Shown here one piece after another: positions 10,321 through 21,735 of a stretch of DNA of 64,000 bases. Under the pieces are notes generated by a model that saw nothing but the letters and a program-made list of their open reading frames with translations, was not told the origin of the DNA and searched no databases. Location: assembly GCF_021347895.1 (NCBI RefSeq), contig NC_067113.1, forward strand, positions 2,236,467-2,300,466, in the 5' to 3' direction. The position numbers were made by a program, and so were the translations under genes. Within the stretch, counting starts at the first letter, position 1; each line of letters begins with the position of its first letter. This DNA comes from Acanthochromis polyacanthus (lineage: Eukaryota > Chordata > Actinopteri > Pomacentridae).

Positions 10321-13300
10321 TGTGAATGACTCGTTCTCCTTTACGTTTCCATAAAATATATTTTTTAAAATGTATAGATTGTGCTCTTTTTTTCATGTGA
10401 CACCATGTATTGTAACCTATAGAGCCCCTGAGGAATAATTTTGTCTTTTTCTTTTTCTCTTAACTCCCCTTCCTGCTCCTTCAATCTCTCTTGCTGAATT
10501 TTCACCCAATTTAAAAAAAAATGTATTCCTCCTGTTATTGCTTCCTTATTCCTTCCACCACCCCTTGCTCAACAACCCCCACTTAAGAAGACATATATTC
10601 ATGCATTTTTTCCATTCATCTTTCCTGTTCCCTGTCAATCTGCCAGCGTATCTCCTCTCCTCTGCCCAGGTCCTCTCTCTTTCGAAACATCTTTCCATTT
10701 ACCACTTATTCATTCATCCGCAGAGAGGGATTGAAGAGCATGGTCACAGTGCAGAGTGGAGTAAATTGGCAAACGCTGCTCGCATCATTGGGATGGAGGG
10801 AATGGGTGAGGAGAAGGACTGGGAGGGGAGGAAAGGAAAATTACAGCAGAATGGAGAGCTTTTCGAATGGAAGGGGAGAGGCGGCTTCTGTTTACCCTCC
10901 CCACATTTTTTCATTGCTTAATCACTGCCATTCCATCGATTTTTCTCCTCCTTTCATGGTATATTTATCCTACGGTTCAGCATGTTTGTCCATGTTTCCT
11001 CCCTCCTTGTTCTTTATCTGTGAAAGTCATTCTCCCACTAATTTCCTGTGAGGTCTGAATATAAATGTTGCAAAAACTTGCCAATCTGCCAGTGTTGTGG
11101 GTCAGTTTTCTTAAAACTCTTGATGCTTGTCACTGCCATGTTTTGAGGCACTGGAGCTTGATTCAAATAAATGCTGACACATGGAACTGCACTGAAAACA
11201 GGAGGAATTATCTCACCTCTGTGGTCGTTTTTTCACTTTACGAAAAATACATTTGTACTTGCGTCACCGCCCTTCTCTTGCTGCAGCTTCCCAGTGGTGT
11301 GTCTATTTACCTCCATGTCAGCCTTTCAAACATCCTCTAAATAACGGAAGTAAACAAGCAGGCTGAGGGAATAAGGGCCACAGTGTTAACATTCAGTCAA
11401 CAGCTAATTGATTCACAATGCAGTTTAGCAGCAAAGTCAGCAAGTGATGAGTCAACTGGAGGTTCTTCTGGAGTAGACAAGCCTTCAAAGACTGTGGTTT
11501 CTGATCAAAATGGACAAGTAATTGTACATTTTTGTCAAGTCATATGACAGCTTGACAGAAAGTAGCAACACCACAAAAAAACAAAAAAACAAACATGGAA
11601 GTGTAAGCTATAGCAAATTCCAAGAAACTATGCATGTTTACTAACAAAAATAAGCTCTTGGAACTGCCAGTTAACAGATGAACTGCTTTAATTTTTAGTT
11701 TTTAAAAAAAATTGATGTAGCCCTGTGAAAAATATGAATAAATATTTGTTTACGCAAAATAGATAAATAAATACATACATAGAATTAAAAAGTGTATTAA
11801 AAAGTGATTAAATACATATTTTTAGTTTGTTAAAATTGTGTGTATAAAAGTTCATAAGAATGTTTAAAATGGTTAAATGTATTACATTTTATTTATTTTG
11901 CAAAAGGAAATGGTAAATCTTTCTAGAGAAATGTTTGTGGTCAGGAATGCACTTTACTTCAGGTTAACTGACTCACCTGAAGGGCATACAGTGAGGGCAT
12001 GTGCATGTATGAAGAGTGTGTGTGTGTGCGCATGCATGTGGATGAGAGAGGAAAGAGAGGAGAGGAGCCTGCAGGAGTGGATCGTCTTAGCGGAGTTTTC
12101 TGGAAGTTTTGCACTAAAGTGTAGTAACGTGAGTCTACAGATTATTAGCAATGTAATCTGCAAAAACTGGAACTTTTGTACAAAGTTTTGAGGTATGGAA
12201 CTGTACTGACTGCTCTTTGGACAATTGAGTAGCGATTAACAGACCTGGATGTTGCGCTGCAGTTAGCGAGCACAGCTTGTTTGAGTGGCTTCGTCTGGAC
12301 TGTTTTGGGATTGTTTTTGGTCTGAAAACAAGAAGCAGCTACCAGATGAGCTACCAAGTGAGTACTGATTTCAACGAACTGAAGTGAAACAGGTCTGCAA
12401 TGGTTTATTTTATTTCAGCTATTTATTTTAATGGTTTAGTATAGAGTGTTGTGTTTGTGGTTTAAAAGGTTAAAATGCGAGGTGAATTGCATACATTTGA
12501 AAAGAAAATTGACAGGAATTATTTTATTTTTATTATTTCTATTAAAGTAAGGAATTATTTGTATACTTTAATACTGTTTATGTGTGTTATTGTTGTTTGT
12601 AAAGAAATGTTACAAGGTTTAAAGGTTCTTAAAAATAAAGATAAGCAATACAAAATAGTTAAAGTTGTTTCTCGTGTTTACATTTACTTCACCCACCTAA
12701 AATTAATATGACATTGAATTAACCTGAGTTACTCTGTAAAAGTAAATATCGTTGAAGAACTCGGGTCCCTTTCTACCTATTTAACTGGTAGATGGGCTAC
12801 ATTGACATTCTGGGTCCACAGAGGATGAATCATAACGGTAACTGGTTTCCCACCCTTCAGGCCACAATTTTCACTGCCTGTAAAAAATCTCAACATCTTT
12901 AAAATGAACAGGAATCAAGACCATGATAGTTGTCCCAGGATGAAACTTTACATTATCTTAACATCGGCTAAAGTAAAATATTCTTCAAAGAGGAATAACA
13001 AAATCAGCAGCTTTAGCGGGGTCCTCAAAATGACATCTATTTATGTTCAAGTGCCAATGTCCCCCAACACTTGCAGAAATTTTGATGGGAATAAATAAGA
13101 GAGGTGACTTCGTTATGAAATCAGATGGCAAGAAGTCAGGGAAGATGGATGGATCAGCAAAACATTTATATCATTTTTCAATTTCCTGTTTCTTACCACA
13201 AGTCAAACCTGTCTACTAAAGCAGGACCGCTTCTGAAACAAACAGTCCTATAGTGTTCCCTATAATCAGTACATGCCATACATGGTTACAATACGAACTG

Positions 13301-13446
13301 CAAATGCTTCTTTGACTTTGATTATTCAATTACAAGAAACATTAAAGCTTCACAAGACAGACTTTTGCTATTTTCAAAGGTGGACATACAGCTTTGTGTA
13401 TTTGTATGTTATGACTCTTTGATCCAAATGAAAACAGTTGCAGATG
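10321..13446. other. Non-coding, no gene recognised
   Basis: There is a pyrimidine-rich stretch at about 10437-10720 and AT-rich sequence at about 11690-11900. ORFs of up to 127 codons occur but show no domains and follow base composition. No transposon ends were recognised. Confidence 0.5.
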
Positions 13447-13448
13447 TA

Positions 13449-13840
13449 CAGCCATGGCCATAAGTTTGGACACAGCATGACTTCCTATGTCTGTTTTGAT
13501 GTCTATTACAGAACATAACTAATATTTTTTGACAGCACCAGTTTAATTAGTCAACAAATCAACAAGGGATATAATATTATCAATAAATTCCAACAATTGG
13601 AACAACTTTGTTCCCAAAACATGATATTAGAAGAAAATAACAAAAAAATGCAGTACTTTCACAACCGAATTTGGCAAGAATAACAAAATGACACCAAACT
13701 CTTTTGATGGTTTTTTTTAAAATATGAAACTTAATATAGTTCTCAGGAGTTGTGTACTGTATTGTAAGTGACAATTTTGTGGTATTTTCTAAGATTCACA
13801 AGCATCATGGTACTTGTGTCCAAACTTATGGCCATGGCTG
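13449..13840. mobile_element. Mariner/Tc1-type MITE, 392 bp
   Basis: Starts CAGCCATGGCCATAAGTTTG and ends in its perfect inverted copy CAAACTTATGGCCATGGCTG. The inverted repeats extend to at least GGACACA, and TA flanks both sides (13447-13448 and 13841-13842). The AT-rich interior codes for nothing. TA duplication with a short TIR places it with Tc1/mariner non-autonomous elements. Confidence 0.85.
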
Positions 13841-13949
13841 TAAATTAATTGGGAAATGTTCCAATTATTGGTGATCAGTGATCACGTTTGAGGTGTCTGC
13901 AATTTCTGATGCACCTTAACTCATTTGCTCTGGCCCTGAGCCTATGTTA

Positions 13950-14460
13950 AATTAACCCGTTGCGCTTCAGTGTTCCACCCGTGGAACACTTTGAGATCTG
14001 CATAAGAATTTCCTTAAATGTCTGAAGCTGCAAATGCGATTATACAAACACTATACACCGATGGAAAGCTTAGATTCTCATGAATCCGCCGGTGTAAACC
14101 ACTTTCAGATGTGATTACCACAGCGGGTAATATAAACACATTTGTCCAACAAACAACGAATATCCATCCATCCGTTCTCTATACACGGCTTCAACGTACA
14201 CAGCGCGACTCACATTTCCGATTCATTATTACACACAGATGAAAATATTCCACAAAAAACGGCCATAATCCAACCTTGGACATCCAGACGACACAAGCCA
14301 GTAAAATATTTTGTCCAAAACATGTCCTGAAGTCGGTATATACTCCACGAATAGGTCGTTTTCGAGGAAATGCACCTCGCGATGCGTGTCCAATATTCCC
14401 TGTATTTCTCGTCATATTTTTATTTACAAATAAAATATTAGCGATTTTTTTGTACTGAAA
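13950..14460 (+). mobile_element. piggyBac-like (TTAA) element, left part
   Basis: Near 13953 TTAACCCGTTGCGCTTCAG has the form of a piggyBac terminus, TTAA followed by CCC..TTGCGC. It is followed by a short palindrome (GTGTTCCACCCGTGGAACAC, 13969-13988). From about 14030 to 14127 the sequence matches a segment shared with both foldback elements (58815-58918 and, inverted, near 110-205). No matching right terminus was found downstream, so the element is truncated or its right end has diverged. Short ORFs inside (to about 14458) carry no recognised domain. Confidence 0.5.
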
Positions 14461-16747
14461 ATGGCTGGAATTGACTGCAGCTTATAGGGCTATGCCATCA
14501 GTGTTTTAGAGTTACACATATCCAACTCTCCAGCAAAACAATTGACATTCACATTTTCATTCTTCAACTCTTAAACAGTAGCAATTCATGGCAAACAAAT
14601 TCCAAAAAGCTTGTATTATGTTTATTGAAGTAATGTACCTATATCTTTGTATGTAGAATCTTTGGTCATGATGAAGAAGTAACAAACTGACTGCTCAGAG
14701 ATGAAAGCAGTTATACATGGTGACCTATAAAGAGACAGTTTGAGAGTGTCCACTGTGAGCAGCTGAAGTGTTCCCTGAAGAATAAAGATTAGTTCAAGTG
14801 TCAGTTAACATGACAGGCGAAAGCAGGTGAAGTGTTTTTGACGCTACACTGTGAAGCATGTGGAGGTGTTTAAATCGAGTTGCAAACAGGAATCATTTCC
14901 ATCATTACCTTTCCTCCCTCATGAAACACATAACAGAATCATGCTGTGCAGTAGCTTTTCAACACTGCATGTAACAGCAGCAAGCTGTGTTTTGTTTCTA
15001 TACATTGGTAATGCTGCACCTTTGGCACATGCTATGTTGATAACGCTATACTCATGCTACCTCTTTGGAAATTACACCTTTTCAGCAGGGTAATCCACTC
15101 AAATATTCATCCCTCTGGGGTTAATAAATATGGATTCGAACCACCTTACTTCCTCCCTTCTTCCTATCTCACCCCACTTCCCTCTCACCCCTGCTGCCAT
15201 CTCTCCTTTTCTACACCACCCTCCTTCTGTGGCATATGAAAAGTCAGGCAGCTTGGAGTATTCAAATCAGCCACCCCCCCGAGGGAGTGTTGCAGGAGAG
15301 TGTACACTTAAGGTGCTTTAGGATGGATGGGTGGGCAAATGGATGAAAGTGTGGAGCAGGGGTTGTACAAGCACCTCCCTCATCCTTTCATCACTGTGTT
15401 GAGTCCATCACCCCGCAAAGCCTGTAAAATGTATTTGGCGCTCACTTCTGTCTCTGATGTTTAACATTTCACGGTGCATGAGCAAGCCAGACATCCTCTG
15501 CACAGCATGCCACTGCAGAAAGGTGTTTGTTCTCTTACTTCAACCAGTCATACTGTGTTTATGGCTTGAGCTGTGTGACTAATTGGTTGGCAAGTCAAAT
15601 TCAAGGAGTAATGGCAATGCAGAGCAACAGTGTGCAGTTTGTTTTTGGGGACGAAATAGCTTCAAGGGAACACAATTTGCAACTGCGCCAGTCTTGCTTT
15701 ATGCTGTCATCCTGTTGTTGGTTACAGTGTGTCAACACACTCATGGAGCTTTTTAGTAAGATGCTTTTGGAGTTGGTGAATTAAATCTAAAAATTTATGT
15801 GTGAGCTTGTTTACTGGATGAAACTTCTGGGATTGAGTATTCAACTTCGAAATACTTTAATCTGCTCCTCACTGAGTTTTAAAGGAAAAGTTTGCCTTTC
15901 AGTGCCGTCATTTTTCCTTAACCAGTGCTTCGCTTGAAACGAATCAGAAGTACTGACATTTCTGCAAATCACGTTCTCAAACAATTATATTCTCAGAGAG
16001 ACACATCTGGATAAAGAGCACTTTTTTATAACAGAAAATTACAATATGTGTTCTGGTATCATACAGTGTTCACAGCTAACACTGTGAGTTAATTTAACTG
16101 AATTTGCTTGTTAGGTGTCATGTCTTTACCTGACTTAAGTGCTTTCAACTGAGCCACACAACTGTATGGTGGATACTTGGAAATATTTGAAATATGTGTA
16201 TTTTTCTATTTGAAGGCCTGATTTTTGCCAGAATTTTAAGCACATTTTGACCTGAGTCTGAGGAGCTTGAACTACCGTGGATCAAAAAACACAGAATACA
16301 GTGCAATTCTCATTTAGTCCAAAACAATGGCCCTAACGCCTGATTTACTCTTCAGCTGTATGCATATCCGAATATTTAATGTTAAAATGCCCAGATGCTA
16401 TGAGAGGTTTCATATTTCCAAATGATATGAACATGAATATGTGACAGATCATCACCCAAAATTTTCTTTGGTCTGCATGATGTGATTATTTGCAATGATG
16501 AAATATCACTTTTACTTAAGTGCGAGACTGAAGAACTAAACCCCAGTACTTGTACTTTACTTGAGTTTTTCAGTTTGTCATTTCAGAAAAATATGTTGTG
16601 TTATTTACACAACAGTCTTATCTGACAGTATTAGTTACTTGTTTCTTATCTAAATCATTAGATGTTAGCAGACAAAAGATATCAAGAGCGAAAATGCTTG
16701 GCTCACAGACCGATGGTTGTTCAAATTAGGGCCTATGTAAATATATA
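14461..16747. other. Non-coding, no feature recognised
   Basis: Unique-looking sequence without supported ORFs. A C-rich patch with ccacccccccgag lies near 15270. Confidence 0.5.
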
Positions 16748-16749
16748 TA

Positions 16750-17035
16750 CAGTGCCCTCCATAATTATTGGCATCCCTGGTTAAGATGAGTTATTTAGCT
16801 TCTGATAAATTCATTTTTTAAAAATAATATAGGACCACAATGAAAAAAAGAGCTAAATCCAACCTTTAATCAAAGTGCATTTATTCAGTGGTGAAAAAAA
16901 ATCACACATTGAGAAATAATTCTTTTACATCAAATCATGTGTGCCACAATTATTAGCACCCCAGATGTTTATACTTTGTACAACCCCCCTTTGCCAACAA
17001 AACAGCACCTAATCTTCTCCTATAATACATTTTTG
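16750..17035. mobile_element. Tc1-like transposon end, truncated
   Basis: Begins CAGTGCCCTCCATAATTATT right after TA (16748-16749), followed by GGCATCCCTGG, CCTTTAATCAAAGTGCATTT, TGTGCCACAATTATTAGCAC and CCAACAAAACAGCACCTAAT. This is the 5' end of a widespread fish Tc1 family. The transposase and the right terminus are absent, so homology fades near 17035. Confidence 0.75.
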
Positions 17036-17551
17036 TACAGTTTTATATAGCTATATCTCTCAAATGCAATTGGATTTTTTTTTTCCGTGCATTGAGTAGT
17101 TCTACGACTACTAGTAACTTATATTTGCATATTTTTACAGAAAAAAAAACATGTTCACTGCAGGACTTCCATATAAATGTGTCTTTACAGTGCTGAGGAA
17201 TTCTCCGACTGCCTGTGGAGATGCCTTGAAACTGAAGTTCCTCTCTCTGTGACCTCTACTACAGCCTTTCACTTCCTTCATGATTTTCTCCTGATTCATG
17301 TTGTTTAATGTCACAAATATCTCTAATTATGAGGGCAACATGATGGCAGGTGATACAATTGCTGTTGTGAACATTCTCACACATGCATCCAAGCCACTGG
17401 TTTGGTTTTCCATCCCCTTTTATTTTCCTTTAATACTTTCTGTTTTTTGTTTTTGTTTTTTAATATATATAATAGGTCATATTTTAAAGAAACTTACAAC
17501 TTAAGGTATATTTTTGCAGCTCTGTAGCCCTTCTTGACCAGTGACTCAACG
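17036..17551. other. Non-coding, no feature recognised
   Basis: Contains poly-T and poly-A runs and nothing else recognisable. Confidence 0.45.
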
Positions 17552-17631
17552 GCATATCGTTAGCCTAATAGCATAATTGCCTAAGTCATTTTTTGGCTTT
17601 AGGCAACTATGCTATTAGGCTAACGATATGC
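17552..17631. repeat. Near-perfect 33-bp inverted repeat (hairpin)
   Basis: Left arm 17552-17584 and right arm 17599-17631 pair at 32 of 33 positions (one A/G difference), around a 14-nt loop (17585-17598). The arms carry the GTTAGCCTAATAGCAT motif. It sits exactly where the left terminus of the adjacent Tc1-like copy should be, so it marks an insertion or rearrangement junction. A miniature transposon is likelier than a processed RNA precursor, since no transcript evidence exists here. Confidence 0.8.
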
Positions 17632-17709
17632 TAGGACACAACAGGTCAAAACTGAAAACACTTTTGACAATGAACTGCACACTATAAAACCTGCTGGGAA
17701 ACAGTATTA

Positions 17710-18478
17710 CCCCGAAGTTCCACATAAAGCGATCGCGCCGCACCGCGCCGCGCAACGGAACGAAGCGCCACTGTCTTGCTCTGAAAGTCAAAGCACACAG
17801 CAAGTGCAGCGCAGCGGCGCGCCGTCCGGATGGGGAGGGCTGCTCCTCAGAGAGGCTCTCGTGTGAACAGCGATATCACGCGATAAAAACGCATGATATA
17901 AGCAGAAAATAAATAAACCACACCTCATTTCGCTTCTACAAGGTCGCTCTGCTCGACCCAGCCACATTGCTCTGTGATTTATAGTACTTCTAGCATGGTT
18001 GAGTACATGATTTATGTTTTGATCTCAAATGAGTGCTTTTCTTTATCCAATAGTTAATTTTGTATGGTTTATTCTATATAAAAACGGTAATTTCTCTTCG
18101 CCCATGGCGTCGTGTTGTATCTGGGACCCTGTTAACCTGATGCTCGTGCCTCCGGGGGTGTAATAACAACATACAGGAAAAAAATTTACGTCCGAGAGGT
18201 CGTTTATTTTGAAAGTTCCGGTTTAACTTCCTGTCTGGTGCTTTCTCAACGACAGTGAATTTACGAGGTTTTGAAGCGGCGGCGCAGAAAATAGACCTGA
18301 AGTGAATCTCCAGCGCCGTGGCGGGCGCCGGCGCTTCAGAGACGCGGCGCTGGCGCTCCGCAGCGCGTGCAGTGGAAATTGTCTGATAGAAGAGAATGGG
18401 TTCTAAGTGCTGCGCAGTACGATTCAAGAGCGCGGCGCTGCGCGGCGCGGCAGTTTCGCGTTATGTGGGATTTAGGGG
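17710..18478. mobile_element. PIF/Harbinger-type non-autonomous element, 769 bp
   Basis: The termini are inverted: CCCCGAAGTTCCACATAA at the left, and TTATGTGGGATTTAGGGG at the right. The element is flanked by TTA on both sides (17707-17709 and 18479-18481). The same Tc1-like sequence without the insertion is present at about 6530-6545, where a single TTA lies between the same flanks, so the 3-bp target duplication is directly supported. Both ends are very GC-rich with GGCGCC/GCGCGG words, and the centre is AT-rich. A 117-codon minus ORF (18074-18427) has no recognised domain and is probably chance. Confidence 0.8.
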
Positions 18479-18715
18479 TTAGCTGTTCAGAATGCAATCT
18501 GTTGTTGAGGTCAGCAGATGGTTAGAATGGTGCATAAAGTAAATTGTCTCAGGTTTATTGTGGTTCATTTTACATGTTACGTAAATGTTGTTTGTCACAA
18601 TACAAGCACTCAGAAATGTTCTGAGAATACTGTAAAAATGTAATGTATAATTATGCTTCACAAGTGCGAGTAAAATTACAGAAAATGTACATGACTGACT
18701 TTTTCTCTGTTTTGT

Positions 18716-19130
18716 GTGTGTTTGTTCCAGAGAGTTTTTCAGTTGGATTCTGATGATACACATGAATACATCTGGGACAATGTTAGTTTTCATAGAGAAC
18801 TATTGATTTGTGAATGGTTCAATATGTACCCTCAAGTTAATGTGGTTTTTCTGCCGCCATATTCTCCCTTTCTGAATCCTATAGAAGAATTCTTGTCTAC
18901 ATGGAGGTGGAATGTACATGAGTGGCAGCCATATTTTGGGGAAATCTCTTGTAATCAATGGTCTTGGCATGTGGTGATGTTTCTGCTGATGCAGTTCAGG
19001 GCTGGATCAGACACACTAGGTCCTACTTGCCAGAGAAAACACAGCTAGTGATGTTGATGAGGTCCTGTGGACTGACCAGGCTGAAAGAATTGATACAGAC
19101 GTGGTGTAAATATTTGCATACTGTACTGTC
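18716..19130 (+). pseudogene. Tc1/IS630-like transposase catalytic-domain relic
   Basis: The plus frame reads HEYIWDNVSFHRELLICEWF, then VNVVFLPPYSPFLNPIEEF and STWRWNVHEWQPY. These are the second Asp and the third acidic (Glu) motifs of the DDE superfamily as seen in IS630/Tc1 transposases. After about 18950 the frame shifts, and the C-terminal part (GWIRHTRSYLPEK) continues in another frame. A splice-acceptor-like TTTGTTCCAG lies just upstream at 18720-18729. The N-terminal and first-Asp regions are absent, so the gene is dead. Confidence 0.7.
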
Positions 19131-19586
19131 TACAATACAGTGTCGTTTTTTTATATTTTTTATTTTGTAATGTACAGTCAGGCACTGCAATACCCCCCTC
19201 TGATTCATTTATAGGATGCATTTGTGCTTAAGTTGTCATTTTTGAGGACTGAGTGTGTTGTATTTAGCAGTGCAGTGTGCTCGTTTTTCTTCATGTGTCT
19301 TAATTTCGAAAACAAAGTTCAGATTTTGACAATAAAGTGTGCTTTTGACACAAGTGTGCAGTGCTTTGTGAATGGTGTTCAAATAAAGAAAAGTGTGCAG
19401 TGTGTTGGGAAATGTGTGCTATTTTTCAGGAACAGTGTCTTATCATTTGAGAAAAACTGTAAGAGGTGATTTTGCATCCTTGAAGAAGAAGATACTGACA
19501 AAACTCCATCCTTAAAAGCTTTGCTCCATAGCAGTATTGGAGGTCAAAAATATTAAGGGCACCTGTTTGACTAACATTTTTGATCC

Positions 19587-19906
19587 TTAACCCCTTCACC
19601 CCTATTGTCGCAAATTTGCACCATACCACTTTCATTCAGACTGCAGCTGAGATAACATATCCATTACCCCAGTGCCGGTGCACATTCAATACATACCTCG
19701 GAATCTTTTGCAAGGACTGGTTTCTCATAGGACTGGTTGGAGTAGCACCTTATTATATATCTGTTATTATTATATATCTGTTCTATATGTAATAAGCAAA
19801 TTAACAATCTGCACTAATTTTAGCATCAGCTGGAAAGCAAAAAGACACAAAAGTTTTTTTTTGTTTTTAATTCAATTGTAAATAAATTCAGGTGTCTATG
19901 GGTTAA
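19587..19906. mobile_element. TTAA-flanked (piggyBac-type) MITE candidate
   Basis: The left boundary is TTAA followed by CCCCTTCACCCCTATTG. The right boundary is GTGTCTATGGG followed by TTAA (19903-19906). The inverted similarity of the ends is short and imperfect (CCC-rich tips only), so this is a candidate based on TTAA duplication plus CCC tips. The interior is AT-rich and non-coding. Confidence 0.45.
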
Positions 19907-20056
19907 ATTCCTGTTGTTATTCAGGATGACAGGTCACCAAATCTAATGAATTAGCCACTATCAGCCAGCTGCTGAAATATTTATGAACACTTAGCATAAG
20001 CCTTAACAAAAAACAAAACAGAAAAAAAATATTATTATTCACTACTTCTGTATTGC

Positions 20057-20090
20057 TGCTGCTGCTGCTGCTGCTGCTGCTACTACTACT
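20057..20090. repeat. (GCT)n/(ACT)n microsatellite
   Basis: About eight GCT units followed by ACT units, directly upstream of the SINE. Confidence 0.9.
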
Positions 20091-20092
20091 AG

Positions 20093-20446
20093 GGCTGCAC
20101 AGTGACGTAGTGGTTAGCACTTTCGCCTTGCAGAAAGAAGATCCCTGGTTCACGTCCCGGCTTTCCTGGGATCTTTCTGCATGGAGTTTGCATGTTCTCC
20201 CTGTGCATGCATGGGTTTTCTCCGGGCACTCCGGCTTCCTCCCACAGTCTAAAAATATGCTGATGGTAATTGGTTACTCTAAATTGACTGTAGGTGTGAG
20301 TGATTGTTTGTCTGTTTGTGTGGCCCTGTGACGGACTTGTGACCTGTCCAGGGTGTCCCCTGCCTTCGCCCGAGTCAGCTGGGATAGACTCCAGCCCCCC
20401 CGTGACCCTAATGAGGATAAAGCGGTGTATAGAGGATGGATGGAGG
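20093..20446 (+). repeat. tRNA-headed SINE, complete copy
   Basis: The head GGCTGCACAGTGACGTAGTGG with GTTAGCAC resembles a tRNA A box, and GGTTCACGTCC is a B-box match, so polymerase III transcription was probable. The body has TGGAGTTTGCATGTTCTCCC and CTCCCACAGTCTAAAAATATG words. The tail finishes TAATGAGGATAAAGCGGTG and GGATGGATGGA, a LINE-like 3' end. It lies between a GCT and an AAT microsatellite. The same family is present inverted at 32137-32488. Confidence 0.8.

Positions 20447-20490
<44 letters not shown>
20447..20490. repeat. (AAT)n microsatellite at SINE 3' end
   Basis: About 14 AAT/ATA units immediately after the SINE tail; such tracts often arise from the tail of a retroposon. 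Confidence 0.9.
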
Positions 20491-20494
<4 letters not shown>

Positions 20495-21124
20495 GAGTCC
20501 TTCTGTGATATGGATTACTACAGTTGTTGAACAGGGCTGTGGGTAGGATGGTGAGAACCTTTTAAAGTTACTTTGGGGCAGTAGAAACAAGTTGTGACTA
20601 CAGAACTGACATATCACCTTTTAATTTAGTTGATTATTTCCACACCTGGTAGTTACAGAGCACCACTCCTAGAAGTCATGTTTCTGGTCTCCTTGTGAAA
20701 ATAGATTCCACATCTGTCTTTCTGTTGTAGCTACTTTTTGGTCTCCACCAAGCCAAGAGGGACATGTCAGGCTCTTTTGCTGTTACATGCTCCACTTAGT
20801 TCTCAGTTCTAATTGTATGCACTGCTAAACCAGCTGTCTTCTGTAGTTATATGAGAGTCAATAACAAAAACAGTGCAGATGAAGTAGTGCAAAGTGAAAC
20901 ACCCCAGAGCTCAAAGTTAGGCTTTGCTAAGCTGAGGGAAGAGGTAGAATCTAATGATGAGTGCCCCTTTCACAGTGTCATTTAATACTTTGTTACTATA
21001 AATTGGTGTATTATAGTTGGTAAAGCCATTGTCTCGCCAAACAGAGGCACAGCTAATTTTTTCCATGTCTCCCTGAAGTAGTAGACACAATGAAAATAAA
21101 AAACTTGGCCTGAGAGAGCGCTTT
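20491..21124. other. Non-coding, no feature recognised
   Basis: No supported ORF or transposon terminus seen. Confidence 0.5.
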
Positions 21125-21735
21125 CTCAGCTTCAGGACTGCTTTGAACACACCATTTGGGATTTATTTGACAGTCAGGACTTAAAGGAGCACACAGACAC
21201 TGTACTCTCCTACATCAAAAACTGCATGGACATTGTAACAGTTCAGAAACGCATCCCAAATCAAAACCCTTGATGACCATCAACGTCCAGAAACTCCTCA
21301 AACTTTGCAACACCACCTTCAGGTCTGGCAACAAACTCCTGTACAGCAAGGCCAGAGCCAACGTGAAGAGAGGAATCAAAGAGGCCAAGGCAGCCTACAA
21401 AAAGAGGATTGAGGAGGACTTCACCGACAATAACCCCAGGAAGATGTGGCAAGGCATCCAACATATCACACAGTGCAAAGACAGGAATCCTGGGTCTGTG
21501 GACGCTGACGCTTCACTGGCGGAGGAACTGAATCGTTTCTTTGCTCGCTTCGAAGCTGTCAGATCCACATCATGCAGACCTACAAGCCCCCTGCAACAGC
21601 ATCCTAACACTCCATGAACACCAAGTGAGACAGGTGCTGAGGACTGTAAACCTCAGGAGGAGCAGCCCCCCCAATTTCATTGTATACTCGTTATACAATG
21701 ACAGCAAAGACTTTCTATTCTGTTGTGTTCTCGAG
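21125..21735 (+). mobile_element. L2-like LINE fragment with internal deletion
   Basis: Plus-strand frames encode DLFDSQDLKEHTDTVLSYIK, then GIKEAKAAYKKRIEEDFTDN, PRKMWQGIQHITQCKDR and LAEELNRFFARFEAV. This is the linker between endonuclease and reverse transcriptase in L2-clade LINEs. At about 21674 the sequence jumps directly to the LINE 3' terminus: TTTCATTGTATA, loop, TATACAATGA, then CAGCAAAG. That stem-loop is the 3' recognition structure typical of the clade. The whole RT domain is thus missing. One frameshift and one stop are also present. Confidence 0.75.

Larger units (their letters stand above)
17632..19459 (+). mobile_element. Tc1/IS630-like element, copy 3, interrupted
   Basis: The right terminus reads TTATCATTTGAGAAAAACTG followed by TA (19460-19461), as in copies 1 and 2. 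The left terminus is missing: homology begins at GACACAACAGGTCAAAACTG directly after the 17552-17631 hairpin. A Harbinger-type element (17710-18478) splits it. It retains the most complete catalytic-domain relic of the three copies. Confidence 0.75.

Noticed and set aside
11960..12366. Possible first exon of a plus-strand gene ending in a GTGAGTACTG donor-like site at 12359
   Set aside because: No downstream exon or coding continuity could be found; a lone donor-like site is not evidence.
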